Below are positions 41,055 to 49,812 of a stretch of 64,000 nt of DNA, in pieces. How positions within the stretch are numbered: the stretch's first letter is position 1; each line of letters starts with the position of its first letter. The position numbers and the translations under genes were made by a program. The stretch comes from an uncultured Selenomonadales bacterium (GTDB lineage: Bacteria; Bacillota; Negativicutes; DSM-1736; Dendrosporobacteraceae), in contig CAMJML010000001.1 of assembly GCA_946407015.1 (NCBI GenBank), forward strand, positions 310,001 to 374,000, written 5' to 3'. The notes below the pieces were generated by a model, which worked only from the letters and a program-made list of their open reading frames with translations, was not told the DNA's origin and searched no databases.

Positions 41055-42530
41055 TTGTATAGAGGACGACAAAATGAAACACCATTGCTGTCCGCGATGC
41101 TGCATTATGTAAAAGATCAAGTGGTGCCGTTTCATACCCCCGGGCATAAGCAGGGGAAAGGCATGCATCCCCTGCTGGAAGAAATTGTTGGCCGGGATAC
41201 GTTAGCGCTTGATTTAGCCCTGATGGAAGAATTGGATGATTTTCATGAGCCTCATGGTTGTATTATGCAAGCACAAGATTTAGCAGCTCATTTATATGGC
41301 GCTGATCATAGTTTTTTTGTGATTAATGGGACAACCGGTGGCATCTATGCGATGATTTTGACCATTGCCGGGCCGGGGGATAAGATCATTGTACCGCGCA
41401 ATGCGCATCGTTCCATTATCGGCGGCATTATCTTAAGCGGAGCCACCCCTGTTTTTATACAGCCCGAAGTCGACCATGAGCTAGGCCTGGCCATGGGGGT
41501 CACGGCAGAAACGGTAGCAGCCGCGATTGGCCAGCATCCGGATGCTAAAGGGGTTTTGATTATTAATCCAACCTATTATGGCGTGGCAACCGATTTGAAA
41601 CAGATTGTGGATCTGGTGCACGCTCATGATATGGTGGTGATTGTGGATGAAGCCCACGGCCCGCATTTAAAGTTTGATGACCGGCTGCCGTTGCAGGCTT
41701 TGGACGCCGGGGCCGATATCTGCGCGCAGAGCACGCATAAAATCATCGGCGCCATGACCCAATGTTCGATGGTGCATTGCCGGGAAGGCCGCATCAGTGT
41801 TCCGCGGCTGAAGGCCATGCTGCAGCTGGTTCAGTCCACCAGTCCGAATTATATTTTACTGGCTTCTTTGGATGTGGCCCGTTTGCAGATGGCGCAGCAA
41901 GGCCGTGAATTGATCGGCAAGGCCGTCGAACTGGCTGAGTGGACCCGCCGCGAGATTAATACTATTCCGGGGCTGACCTGTTTTGGGGACGAGAAGATTG
42001 GCAGTCCGGGCGTTTATAGTATCGATCCGACTAAAATTACCGTAACCGTGAAAGGACTTGGGTTACGGGGCGCTGAAGCCGAGCGGATTTTGCGGCATCA
42101 ATATAAAATTCAGGTTGAATTATCGGATATGTATAATATCCTGTTTTTAATTACGCTGGGAGATACCCAAAGTGAAGCGTCTGCCCTGGTGGCGGCGTTG
42201 CGCGAATTGGCGGCCAAGCATGCCCGCACCTGTGATTTCTCAGCATTGGACAAGGCCTGTATGGCCGTGAATTATCCTGAACCTCCCCCAGGTGTGATAT
42301 CCCCGCGGGAGGCCTTGTTTGGCAATCAGTGTACCGTGCCCTTTAAAGCTTCGGCCGGGCATATTTGTGCCGAAATCGTGACTTTTTATCCGCCGGGAAT
42401 TCCGCTGCTATGCCCGGGGGAACGCATTACCCCTGAAGTGATTCAGTATTGCGATCAGTTGCAGCAAGCCGGTCTGCACATTTCGGGACCGGAGGATTAT
42501 ACGTTGAAAACAATTAAAGTGGTGGATTAA
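41055..42530 (+). CDS. Orn/Lys/Arg decarboxylase, aspartate aminotransferase fold (YaaO/SpeA type)
   Basis: 491-residue PLP enzyme decarboxylating lysine, arginine or ornithine. FHTPGHKQGKGMHP is at the N-terminus, VINGTTGGIYAMI and DEAHGPHLKFDD bind PLP, and the Schiff-base lysine is in AQSTHKIIGAMTQCSMVH. The C-terminal domain ends with FYPPGIPLLCPGERIT. It stands where yaaO stands in Bacillus, just before tmk. An upstream frame is open to 40974, but GGAGG at 41042-41046 fits TTG 41055, giving the start MYRGRQNETPLL, as in homologues. It is a second, unrelated polyamine decarboxylase besides the one at 28278. Confidence 0.88.
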   Translation: MYRGRQNETPLLSAMLHYVKDQVVPFHTPGHKQGKGMHPLLEEIVGRDTLALDLALMEELDDFHEPHGCIMQAQDLAAHLYGADHSFFVINGTTGGIYAMILTIAGPGDKIIVPRNAHRSIIGGIILSGATPVFIQPEVDHELGLAMGVTAETVAAAIGQHPDAKGVLIINPTYYGVATDLKQIVDLVHAHDMVVIVDEAHGPHLKFDDRLPLQALDAGADICAQSTHKIIGAMTQCSMVHCREGRISVPRLKAMLQLVQSTSPNYILLASLDVARLQMAQQGRELIGKAVELAEWTRREINTIPGLTCFGDEKIGSPGVYSIDPTKITVTVKGLGLRGAEAERILRHQYKIQVELSDMYNILFLITLGDTQSEASALVAALRELAAKHARTCDFSALDKACMAVNYPEPPPGVISPREALFGNQCTVPFKASAGHICAEIVTFYPPGIPLLCPGERITPEVIQYCDQLQQAGLHISGPEDYTLKTIKVVD

Positions 42531-42534
42531 ATTC

Positions 42535-43206
42535 ATGACAGGAAAACTCATTATTATTGAAGCCGGTGATGGCTGCGGTAAAGCCACGCAAACCGAATGG
42601 CTGGTCAAGCGGCTGGCGGCTGCCGGGCATCAGGTCCGGAAGATTGAATTTCCCAATTATCAGAGTCCCTCGTCGGCACTCATTAAAATGTATTTAAACG
42701 GGGATTTCGGGACAACGGCCGAAGCCGTGAACCCCTATGCGGCATCTGCTTTTTATGCGGTTGACCGCTATGCTTCTTATAAACAGGATTGGCAGGAATT
42801 TTATCAGCAAGGCGGAATTGTGGTGTGTGACCGGTATACGACTTCGAACATGGTGCACCAGGCCGTAAAAATTGCCGATCCCAGCGAGCGCCAAGCCTAT
42901 CTGGACTGGCTGTGGGACTTTGAATTTGTTAAGTTTTCTCTGCCTGTGCCGGATGCCGTTGTTTTTTTGGACATGCCGCCGGCCTATAGCCGCCGGTTGA
43001 TCCGGGAGCGGGCATTAAGCACCGGTACTGCGGTGGACATCCATGAGCGGGATGATGACTATTTGGCCCGTTGTTATGCCAGCTATTGTGAAATTGCCGA
43101 CAGGTATCAATGGCAGACCGTCCCCTGTGTGGCCGGTGACCGGCTGAAAAGCATCGAAGAAATTCATGAAGCCGTTTATCAAATCGCTGCGGCTGTCATT
43201 GGCTAA
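42535..43206 (+). CDS. tmk: Thymidylate kinase
   Basis: 223-residue kinase phosphorylating dTMP to dTDP. The P-loop is IEAGDGCGKATQTEWL (about residues 7-22), a variant of EGxDGxGKxTQ in which the Glu is replaced by Ala. FYAVDRYASYKQDW and VVCDRYTTSNMVHQAVK hold the conserved DR(Y) motifs, and RRLIRERALSTGTAVDIHE forms the lid. This is the divergent clostridial-type Tmk rather than the E. coli type. It lies four bases after the decarboxylase gene without an evident ribosome site, so coupling is likely. Position before yaaR-holB matches Bacillus tmk. Confidence 0.9.
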   Translation: MTGKLIIIEAGDGCGKATQTEWLVKRLAAAGHQVRKIEFPNYQSPSSALIKMYLNGDFGTTAEAVNPYAASAFYAVDRYASYKQDWQEFYQQGGIVVCDRYTTSNMVHQAVKIADPSERQAYLDWLWDFEFVKFSLPVPDAVVFLDMPPAYSRRLIRERALSTGTAVDIHERDDDYLARCYASYCEIADRYQWQTVPCVAGDRLKSIEEIHEAVYQIAAAVIG

Positions 43207-43298
43207 TATTTGCTTATTTTAATCAAACCGATTATAATTTAGACTAGGTGACGTCTGGCTAAAACAGCCGACTATGAAGGGATGAGAGGCTGGTTCGT

Positions 43299-43745
43299 AT
43301 GAAGATTAATCCTATGGGATCTCCCAATCTGCTGCCGCTCAATGAGCACGAAGGCGGCAATAAAACCGGAAAATCGGGCAATCCTTTTTCATCCGACCTG
43401 CTGCGTAATCAGGAGGGCTATTCACGGGAACGGATGAATGCGCTGCTGGAAAAAATTACTCAGCAGGGTACCAGGCTGGGGCAAGTTCCAACGTATGCTG
43501 AACTGAAAGCTTACCGTGAACTGGTGCGCAGTTTTATCGGTGAGGCCGTCGCGCGGATGTATACCTTACAGTCTCAAACAGGCTGGGACCGGCAAGGACG
43601 GCAAAAAATGTATACCACCATTAAGAAAGTAGACGAAACCCTGGCCAGTATGACCGAAGATGTCCGGCAGGGGCAGGAGCGCCAACTGGATATTATGGCG
43701 AAACAGGATGCCATCCGCGGGATGCTTGTGGATTTATATATGTGA
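43299..43745 (+). CDS. yaaR: YaaR-family protein (DUF327)
   Basis: 148-residue soluble protein with an unstructured N-terminus and a helical YaaR domain: RMNALLEKITQQGTRLGQV, ELKAYRELVRSFIGEAVARM and KMYTTIKKVDETLASMTEDV. The function of YaaR is not known. It sits between tmk and holB, as in Bacillus (where yaaQ also lies in this interval; yaaQ is missing here). A GAGAGG site is upstream of ATG 43299. Confidence 0.88.
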   Translation: MKINPMGSPNLLPLNEHEGGNKTGKSGNPFSSDLLRNQEGYSRERMNALLEKITQQGTRLGQVPTYAELKAYRELVRSFIGEAVARMYTLQSQTGWDRQGRQKMYTTIKKVDETLASMTEDVRQGQERQLDIMAKQDAIRGMLVDLYM

Positions 43746-43755
43746 GGACTTTTTT

Positions 43756-44745
43756 ATGGACTGGAATGAGATTATCGGGCATCAGGAAAATATACAGCAG
43801 TTAAGAACGCTGCTAGCGGCGGGGCGGATGCCGCATGCCCTGTTATTTACCGGCCCTGATGGAATCGGCAAGATGCTGGTGGCCAAAACGCTGGCTGCAG
43901 CAGCCTTATGTCAGGAGGCGGACTCAACGCCGTGCGGGCAGTGCTCATCCTGCCGCAGCCTGGCAAGTGACAATCATCCGGATTTTTCGGTGGTTCGTAC
44001 CGAGGGACCTGCGATAAAAATAGAACAAATTCGTCAGTTGCAGTCCGAATTGGCTTTTGCACCCTATCTCGGGGACCGGCGGGTTTGCATTATCGAAGAT
44101 GCTGAACGAATGACTGCCCAAGCTGCCAATAGTCTGCTGAAAACATTGGAAGAGCCTCAGGGGAGCATTTTGTTTATTCTGACGGCAGCCAGCCGGCAGA
44201 TTCTTTTGGAAACCATCGTATCCCGCTGTCTGACCGTGGCTTTTCAGCCGCTGCTGCAGGCGTCTTTGACGGAGGCGTTAAGAGCCAAGGGGATTGCGGC
44301 TGAGCAGGCTGAAGTTGCTGCCCGGCTTTCAGGCGGAAAAATGGGCAAAGCGCTGCTCTTATTGGCGGACGGGGGACTGGACAAACGGAATCAGGCTGCA
44401 GACCTGGCCACGGGACTGCCGCATAGTGACATGCAATTTATCTGGAATACGGCCGCGCTTTTTGATAAAGCCGAGCGGCGGGAGTTTTTAAGTTTATTGG
44501 ATTTTTTAACATTAATTTTGCGTGATATGTTAATGATCGTTAGCAGACAAGACAGGCGACTGTTATACAATATCGACTTGGAAGAACGTTTGACAATGGA
44601 GGCTCAAAACTGGAGTGAGCCGGCGCTCATCAAAGCGCTGGGAGAAGTCACCACCTGCAGGCAGGCACTTCAGGCTAACGCCAATCCACGTTTAACAGGC
44701 GAGGCGCTGCTCATTAAGCTGCGTGATTTAGCTGGAGGAGGTTAA
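43756..44745 (+). CDS. holB: DNA polymerase III subunit delta prime
   Basis: 329-residue clamp-loader subunit of the AAA+ type. HALLFTGPDGIGKMLVAKTL is the P-loop region, CQEADSTPCGQCSSC and the preceding cysteine form the zinc module, and RVCIIEDAERMTAQAANSLL and LKTLEEPQGSILFILTA are standard. It helps load the sliding clamp at replication forks. ATG 43756 lies ten bases after the yaaR stop; the frame is open further upstream within yaaR, but only as overlap. RicT follows at four bases. Confidence 0.93.
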   Translation: MDWNEIIGHQENIQQLRTLLAAGRMPHALLFTGPDGIGKMLVAKTLAAAALCQEADSTPCGQCSSCRSLASDNHPDFSVVRTEGPAIKIEQIRQLQSELAFAPYLGDRRVCIIEDAERMTAQAANSLLKTLEEPQGSILFILTAASRQILLETIVSRCLTVAFQPLLQASLTEALRAKGIAAEQAEVAARLSGGKMGKALLLLADGGLDKRNQAADLATGLPHSDMQFIWNTAALFDKAERREFLSLLDFLTLILRDMLMIVSRQDRRLLYNIDLEERLTMEAQNWSEPALIKALGEVTTCRQALQANANPRLTGEALLIKLRDLAGGG

Positions 44746-44749
44746 AACA

Positions 44750-45562
44750 GTGCAAACAGTAGTAGGAGTACGCTTCAAAAAAGCCGGTAAAATCTATTAT
44801 TTTGATCCAGGACAGCTGGAATTAGCCGCAGGTGAAAACGTGATTGTCGAAACGGCACGTGGGCTGGAACATGGCCAGGTCGTGATCGGGCCACGCCAGG
44901 TATCGGAAGAGGATATTGTAGCACCACTCAAAACGGTGCAGCGCAAAGCTTCCAGTTTGGATATGGAGAAGGTCAAAGACAATGCGGCCAAGGAAGAAGA
45001 AGCTTTTCGCGTCTGTGAGCAAAAAATTATTGCTCACAATCTGCCGATGAAATTAATTGATGTGGAATACACATTTGATGTCAATAAAATTATCTTTTAT
45101 TTTACAGCCGAAGGCCGGATTGATTTTCGTGAACTGGTCAAAGATTTGGCCGCTGTTTTTCGTACCCGCATTGAGCTGCGGCAAATCGGGGTCCGTGATG
45201 AAGCCAAAATGCTGGGCGGCATTGGCTGCTGCGGCCGCTCGCTCTGCTGTTCGACTTTTCTGGGGGATTTTGAACCGGTTTCCATCCGCATGGCCAAGGA
45301 ACAGAATTTATCCCTCAATCCGACTAAAATTTCCGGGATTTGCGGGCGGCTGATGTGCTGTCTGAAATATGAAAGCGATTGTTATGGCGGCTGCTGCAAA
45401 AAGGTTGTGCCGCCAACTGCCGGCCGCCGGGTTATTACCATCGATGGTGAGGGCAAAGTGATATCGGTGAGTAATAATAAGAAAACCGCCACCGTGTTGT
45501 TAGATGACAGTAAAACTGTTGTGATTCCCTGGGAGGAAGTTGTCGAGAAGGAAGATGAATAA
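44750..45562 (+). CDS. ricT: PSP1-domain protein RicT (YaaT)
   Basis: 270-residue cytoplasmic protein with a PSP1 domain. VVGVRFKKAGKIYYFDPG is at the N-terminus, and the cysteine-rich centre contains GGIGCCGRSLCCSTFLGDF and GICGRLMCCLKYE followed by CYGGCCKKVV. In Bacillus RicT is part of the RicA-F-T complex, which carries [4Fe-4S] clusters, promotes mRNA processing by RNase Y and supports sporulation and competence. The cysteines that hold the cluster are all present. It starts at GTG 44750 after GGAGGAGG and overlaps the next gene by eight bases. Confidence 0.93.
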   Translation: MQTVVGVRFKKAGKIYYFDPGQLELAAGENVIVETARGLEHGQVVIGPRQVSEEDIVAPLKTVQRKASSLDMEKVKDNAAKEEEAFRVCEQKIIAHNLPMKLIDVEYTFDVNKIIFYFTAEGRIDFRELVKDLAAVFRTRIELRQIGVRDEAKMLGGIGCCGRSLCCSTFLGDFEPVSIRMAKEQNLSLNPTKISGICGRLMCCLKYESDCYGGCCKKVVPPTAGRRVITIDGEGKVISVSNNKKTATVLLDDSKTVVIPWEEVVEKEDE

Positions 45563-46301
45563 CTACGAGTTGCTGCCCGGGGAAGAAATTTATGATCTGC
45601 TCATTCATGACCTCAAGATTATTCAGCATCGGGAGGAATTTCGCTTTTCCCTGGATGCTATTCTTTTAGCCCATTTTGCTTTTGTCAGGCCCGGTATCAA
45701 GGCAGTTGATTTAGGGACAGGCAGTGGGGTGATCGGGCTGCTGCTGCTGGCCCGTGGGGCCGGTTCTGTAATTGGCGTCGAGCTTAACCGCCGGGTGGCG
45801 TCCATGGCTGAGCGCAGTATTGCTTTGAACGGGCTTGCCGCGCGGATGGCCATTTTACCGGCCGACTTACGGCTTGTTCAGCAGGAACTGCCGGCCGGGC
45901 AGGCTGAACTGGTGACGAGTAATCCACCCTACCGGCCGGTTGGCCATGGCGCACTCAATCCCCATGATCATGTCGCTATGGCCAGACATGAACTCACGGC
46001 TAATTTGGACGATGTCATTGCCGCTGCCAGGCATTTGCTGAAATATCGCGGCCGGTTTGCGATGGTCCATTTGCCGGAACGGATGACAGAGGTGCTGGGC
46101 AAGCTGAGTGCTGCCGGTCTGGAGCCCAAACGGTTGCAACTGGTTTATCCCAAACTGGGCAGTAAGCCGAACATGCTGCTGGTTGAGGCCATTCGCGGTG
46201 CAAAACCGGGGCTGGAAGTTTTGCCGCCTTTTCTTGTCTATCACCAGGATGGTACTTATACGGATGCGGTAATGGCCTATTATAAGCAGGTGAAAACGTG
46301 A
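45555..46301 (+). CDS. trmN6: tRNA1(Val) adenine-N6 methyltransferase family protein (YabB/TrmN6)
   Basis: 248-residue SAM-dependent methyltransferase. The SAM-binding motif is AVDLGTGSGVIGLLLLARG, the acidic ribose contact is VIGVELN, and the catalytic N6-adenine motif is VTSNPPYRP (NPPY). It is predicted to modify A37 of tRNA-Val. ATG 45555 is preceded by GAAGGAAG and lies inside the end of ricT; the overlap matches a compact operon. In Bacillus, yabA lies between yaaT and yabB; it is missing here. Confidence 0.9.
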   Translation: MNNYELLPGEEIYDLLIHDLKIIQHREEFRFSLDAILLAHFAFVRPGIKAVDLGTGSGVIGLLLLARGAGSVIGVELNRRVASMAERSIALNGLAARMAILPADLRLVQQELPAGQAELVTSNPPYRPVGHGALNPHDHVAMARHELTANLDDVIAAARHLLKYRGRFAMVHLPERMTEVLGKLSAAGLEPKRLQLVYPKLGSKPNMLLVEAIRGAKPGLEVLPPFLVYHQDGTYTDAVMAYYKQVKT

Positions 46302-47155
46302 CAGAGCAAACTGGAAAGCTATATTTGTGCGCTACACCGATCGGCAATCTGGAAGACATGACTTTCCGGGCCGTTCGGATTTTAAAAGAGGCTGCTGTGG
46401 TAGCGGCGGAGGACACCCGTCATACCCGTAAACTGCTGACTCATTTTGACATCCATACACCACTGGTCAGCTATCATGAACATAATAAGGCTGAGCGGGG
46501 ACCTGAACTGATTGAGCGGCTGCTGCAAGGACAGTCGGTTGTAGTGGTCAGTGATGCCGGTATGCCTGGTATTTCCGATCCGGGCAGTCATTTGGTGCAA
46601 TTGGCTATTGAAGCCGGCATTCCGGTTATTCCACTGCCGGGAGCCAATGCGGCACTTTCAGCTTTAGTCTGTTCCGGTTTGGATACAACCGTCTTTACGT
46701 TTATCGGTTTTTTACCGAAAACGACGAAAAAACGCCGTGAAATGATCGCTGCTTTGGCTGAGCACGCTGAGACGCTGCTCTTTTATGAATCTCCGCATCG
46801 TCTTAAAGATACCCTGGCCGAGCTTTTGGCTGTCTTTGGAGACAGGCCGGCCGTAGCGGCCCGTGAATTAACGAAAAAATTTGAGCAGTTTGTGCGTGGC
46901 ACACTGAGCAGCTTGCAGCTTTATTTTAATGAAAATACTCCCCGTGGGGAGTTTACTTTGGTGATTGCTGGCAATAATAAAGAACAAGCCCCTCAGTCCG
47001 TTGTGGACCCTGAACAAAGCCTGCCCTTAGATGAAGCGGTCATGGCCTTGATTCAAAGCGGTCTGGACAAGAAAGCGGCCATCCGGGAGATTGCACTCCG
47101 GCGCAATATTCCGAAGCGGGAAGTGTACCAGGCTGTGATTGGCCGGGAGGGCTAG
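46298..47155 (+). CDS. rsmI: 16S rRNA 2'-O-cytidine methyltransferase RsmI
   Basis: 285-residue SAM methyltransferase of the tetrapyrrole-methylase fold, modifying C1402 of 16S rRNA. LYLCATPIGNLEDMTFRAV is at the N-terminus, AAEDTRHTRKLLTHF follows, and VVVSDAGMPGISDPGSHLV and VIPLPGANAALSALVCSG form the cofactor and substrate site. GTG 46298 overlaps the stop of the preceding methyltransferase gene. It is the last gene of the run that started at 41055, closed by the terminator at 47196-47254. Confidence 0.95.
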   Translation: MTEQTGKLYLCATPIGNLEDMTFRAVRILKEAAVVAAEDTRHTRKLLTHFDIHTPLVSYHEHNKAERGPELIERLLQGQSVVVVSDAGMPGISDPGSHLVQLAIEAGIPVIPLPGANAALSALVCSGLDTTVFTFIGFLPKTTKKRREMIAALAEHAETLLFYESPHRLKDTLAELLAVFGDRPAVAARELTKKFEQFVRGTLSSLQLYFNENTPRGEFTLVIAGNNKEQAPQSVVDPEQSLPLDEAVMALIQSGLDKKAAIREIALRRNIPKREVYQAVIGREG

Positions 47156-47195
47156 CCGGGAGTTTAAACGAAGACGACTGCTTAAGGTGAAAGAA

Positions 47196-47254
47196 AAAAG
47201 GTAACACAGAAACATTGCCAGCCGTTAGGCCAAGCATTTTCTGTGTTACCTTTT
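47196..47254. terminator. Bidirectional terminator between rsmI and abrB
   Basis: AAAAGGTAACACAGAAA and TTTCTGTGTTACCTTTT are perfect 17-base inverted arms with a 25-base loop. The A and T runs at both ends serve the convergent genes on both strands. Confidence 0.85.
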
Positions 47255-47283
47255 GCAAAGAATATGAGGGCTTGGAGTGAAGC

Positions 47284-47538
47284 TTAGATAACCTTTTGCA
47301 CCATAGCATCCAGGCAATGTCTACAGACATTTTTCCCTTTGAAGTTGGTGACTTCATCGCCGTTACCGCAGAAAACACAAGAGCAAGCAGGCTCATATTT
47401 GCGGAGGATGATACGGTCATGATCGACATATATTTCCAAAGCATCTTTTTCTTCAATATCAAGAGTCCGGCGCAGTTCGATGGGGATAACCACACGGCCA
47501 AGCTCGTCCACTTTACGTACAATACCAGTTGATTTCAT
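47284..47538 (-). CDS. abrB: AbrB-family transition-state regulator
   Basis: 84-residue DNA-binding protein. The swapped-hairpin AbrB domain (MKSTGIVRKVDELGRVVIPI through YVDHDRIILRKYEPA) is almost canonical. The C-terminus has a four-cysteine knuckle (CVFCG and CRHC), as in clostridial AbrB proteins, likely binding zinc. AbrB represses post-exponential genes and its own gene falls under Spo0A control in spore formers. It is divergent from metG and convergent to rsmI, the same position and orientation as in Bacillus. AGGAGAAATAGAAT precedes the start on the minus strand. Confidence 0.95.
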   Translation of the reverse strand: MKSTGIVRKVDELGRVVIPIELRRTLDIEEKDALEIYVDHDRIILRKYEPACSCVFCGNGDEVTNFKGKNVCRHCLDAMVQKVI

Positions 47539-47726
47539 ATTCTATTTCTCCTCTCAATTCAACATTATTCGACAAAATCTGTCTAACTAAATAATACCAA
47601 ATATTACAAGACGTGTCAACCCTTTTTTTTCCAATAAAGTAATATTTTTTCTAAAATTGCTGGAAATAAACGTTAAATAAAGGGGATTTCTGTCAATTCA
47701 CTGCCGCTTGTGTCGAAGGCGGATTG

Positions 47727-47755
47727 TTGACAAGCTGCGGGCTACTGTCTATAAT
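47727..47755 (+). promoter_or_regulatory. Consensus sigma-A promoter of metG
   Basis: TTGACA and TATAAT, both perfect, are separated by 17 bases, about 125 bases before the metG start. The rest of the 341-base spacer has an AT-rich abrB upstream part and a leader of about 120 bases with a small CGCC/GGCG hairpin; I found no T-box motif. Confidence 0.9.
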
Positions 47756-47879
47756 TGCCATCAAGCGGCTGAAACTTACGGGGCTTCGTAGGCATCCATT
47801 CGCAGGATATGTCGAAAAAAGAGAAGTCTGTTTCATCTAAAAAATCTGTTCGCCCAAGGCGAAGGAGGTTGTTTCTAAT

Positions 47880-49811
47880 ATGGAAAGAAAACCGTTTTAT
47901 ATTACCACTCCCATTTTCTATCCCAGTGACAGATTACATATTGGTCATGCCTATTGCACGACCATTGCTGATTCGGTGGCCCGCTACAAGCGGCTGGCCG
48001 GCTATGATGTTTTTTTCTTAACCGGATCGGATGAACACGGCCAGAAGATTCAGCGCAAAGCTCAGGAGAACAAGGTGACGCCCATTGAGTATGTGGATAA
48101 AATTGTAGCGTCCTTTAAACAGCTCTGGGATAAGCTGAACATTTCCCATGATGATTTTATCCGTACCACGGAAAACAGGCACCGGGAAGTGGTTCAGGCG
48201 CTTTTTCAAAAGATTTATGATCAGGGCGATATTTATAAAGCCTCTTATGAAGGCTGGTATTGTACACCTTGTGAGACTTTTTGGGTTGAACGGCAGTTGA
48301 CGGACGGCAAATGTCCGGATTGCGGCCGGCCGGTTGAAATGGTGCAGGAAGAGAGCTATTTTTTCCGGATGTCCAAATACCAGGATCGCCTGCTGAAGTA
48401 TATTGAAGAAAACCCTCATTTTATTCAGCCTACTTCCCGCCGGAATGAGATGATTAATTTTATCAAAGGCGGCCTGGAGGATCTTTGCGTCTCCCGGACC
48501 ACCTTTGACTGGGGCATCCCTGTGCCCTTTGATACCAAGCATGTTGTCTATGTCTGGTTTGATGCACTGACCAATTATATTACGGCTGCCGGTTATCTTC
48601 ATGACCGGGATAAATTCAGCCGCTATTGGCCGGCCGACATTCATCTGGTCGGCAAGGAAATTGTCCGCTTTCACTCCATTATCTGGCCGATTATTCTGAT
48701 GGCGATGGGCGTTGAATTGCCGAAGATGGTGTATGGACATGGCTGGCTAGTGGTTGAAGGGGATAAAATGTCCAAATCCAAAGGCAATGTGATTGATCCG
48801 ATTCAGCTGATTGACGAGTTTGGCGCCGATGCTATCCGTTATTTCCTGCTGCGGGAGATTACGCTGGGCATGGATGGCAACTTCTCCCGTGAGGCTTTAA
48901 TTAGCCGTATTAATGCCGATTTGGCGAATGATTTGGGCAATCTGCTGCACCGGACCTTGAATATGATTGGCCGTTTTAATCACGGAGTGATTGAGGCACC
49001 AGGACAGGCTGAAGCAGTGGATCATGAATTGATGAAACTGGCTCAGGAAACTTCTGCTGACTATGAGCGGCTGATGGAGGGCATGGATATCAATGCCGCC
49101 ATTAAGCAGCTCTGGACGCTCATCAGCCGTACCAATAAATATATTGATGAAACAGCTCCGTGGGCATTGGCCAAAGATGCGGAGAAAAAATCCCGCCTGA
49201 ACACGGTTCTTTATAATTTAGCTGAAACGCTGCGGATTGTTTGTATTCTTATTTCCCCTTTCATGCCGAATACAGCGCCGAAAATTTGGCAGCAACTGGG
49301 CATTGAAACCGATTTTGCTGCTGTGACGCTCAATGATGCCCAAGGCTGGGGGCGACTGCTTCCGGGTATAAAAGTTGCTAAGCCTGAGCCTATTTTCCCG
49401 CGGATTGAGGAGAAACCGGCTGCTGAGGAAACAAAAGCCGCCGAGATTAAACAGCCGGCCCAAGCGGCCGCTATAGTAACACCGGCCACGCCGGAAATCA
49501 CCATTGACGATTTCGCCAAAATGGATTTGCGGGTTGCCAAAGTTCTGGCTGCCGAAAAAGTGAAAGGTGCCGACAAGCTGTTGACACTGACTGTTGATCT
49601 AGGCACCGAGCAGCGGACCATTGTGTCCGGTATTGCCAAGCATTATGCCCCCGAACAACTGGTGGGGCAGAATGTTGTCATGATTGTAAATTTAAAACCG
49701 GCTAAAATCCGGGGGATTGAATCCCGGGGAATGGTTCTGGCAGCTTCCTGCGACGAGAAACTCACTGTGGTAACGGCACCGGATATGCCGGCCGGCAGCA
49801 AGGTGAAGTAA
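47880..49811 (+). CDS. metG: Methionyl-tRNA synthetase with C-terminal tRNA-binding domain
   Basis: 643-residue class I synthetase charging tRNA-Met. The HIGH-type motif is DRLHIGHAYCTTIADSVAR, the connective-peptide zinc cysteines are in CTPCETFWVE and CPDCGRPVE, and KMSKSKGNVIDP is the KMSKS loop. The C-terminal 110 residues form an EMAP/Arc1p-like tRNA-binding domain (FAKMDLRVAKVLAAEKVKGA; IKGIESRG-type end) linked by an Ala/Glu/Pro-rich segment. AAGGAGG is 11 bases before ATG 47880. tatD follows at one base, so they are co-transcribed. Confidence 0.96.
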   Translation: MERKPFYITTPIFYPSDRLHIGHAYCTTIADSVARYKRLAGYDVFFLTGSDEHGQKIQRKAQENKVTPIEYVDKIVASFKQLWDKLNISHDDFIRTTENRHREVVQALFQKIYDQGDIYKASYEGWYCTPCETFWVERQLTDGKCPDCGRPVEMVQEESYFFRMSKYQDRLLKYIEENPHFIQPTSRRNEMINFIKGGLEDLCVSRTTFDWGIPVPFDTKHVVYVWFDALTNYITAAGYLHDRDKFSRYWPADIHLVGKEIVRFHSIIWPIILMAMGVELPKMVYGHGWLVVEGDKMSKSKGNVIDPIQLIDEFGADAIRYFLLREITLGMDGNFSREALISRINADLANDLGNLLHRTLNMIGRFNHGVIEAPGQAEAVDHELMKLAQETSADYERLMEGMDINAAIKQLWTLISRTNKYIDETAPWALAKDAEKKSRLNTVLYNLAETLRIVCILISPFMPNTAPKIWQQLGIETDFAAVTLNDAQGWGRLLPGIKVAKPEPIFPRIEEKPAAEETKAAEIKQPAQAAAIVTPATPEITIDDFAKMDLRVAKVLAAEKVKGADKLLTLTVDLGTEQRTIVSGIAKHYAPEQLVGQNVVMIVNLKPAKIRGIESRGMVLAASCDEKLTVVTAPDMPAGSKVK

Positions 49812-49812
49812 G

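Noticed and set aside
47539-47879. T-box riboswitch upstream of metG
   Set aside because: No T-box consensus (AGGGTGGNACCGCG type) or terminator/antiterminator pair was found in the leader; only a plain sigma-A promoter.
47809-48021. 70-codon frame overlapping the metG start
   Set aside because: It overlaps most of the first 140 bases of metG in another frame; the part before metG is Lys/Ser-rich and unsupported by a ribosome site.
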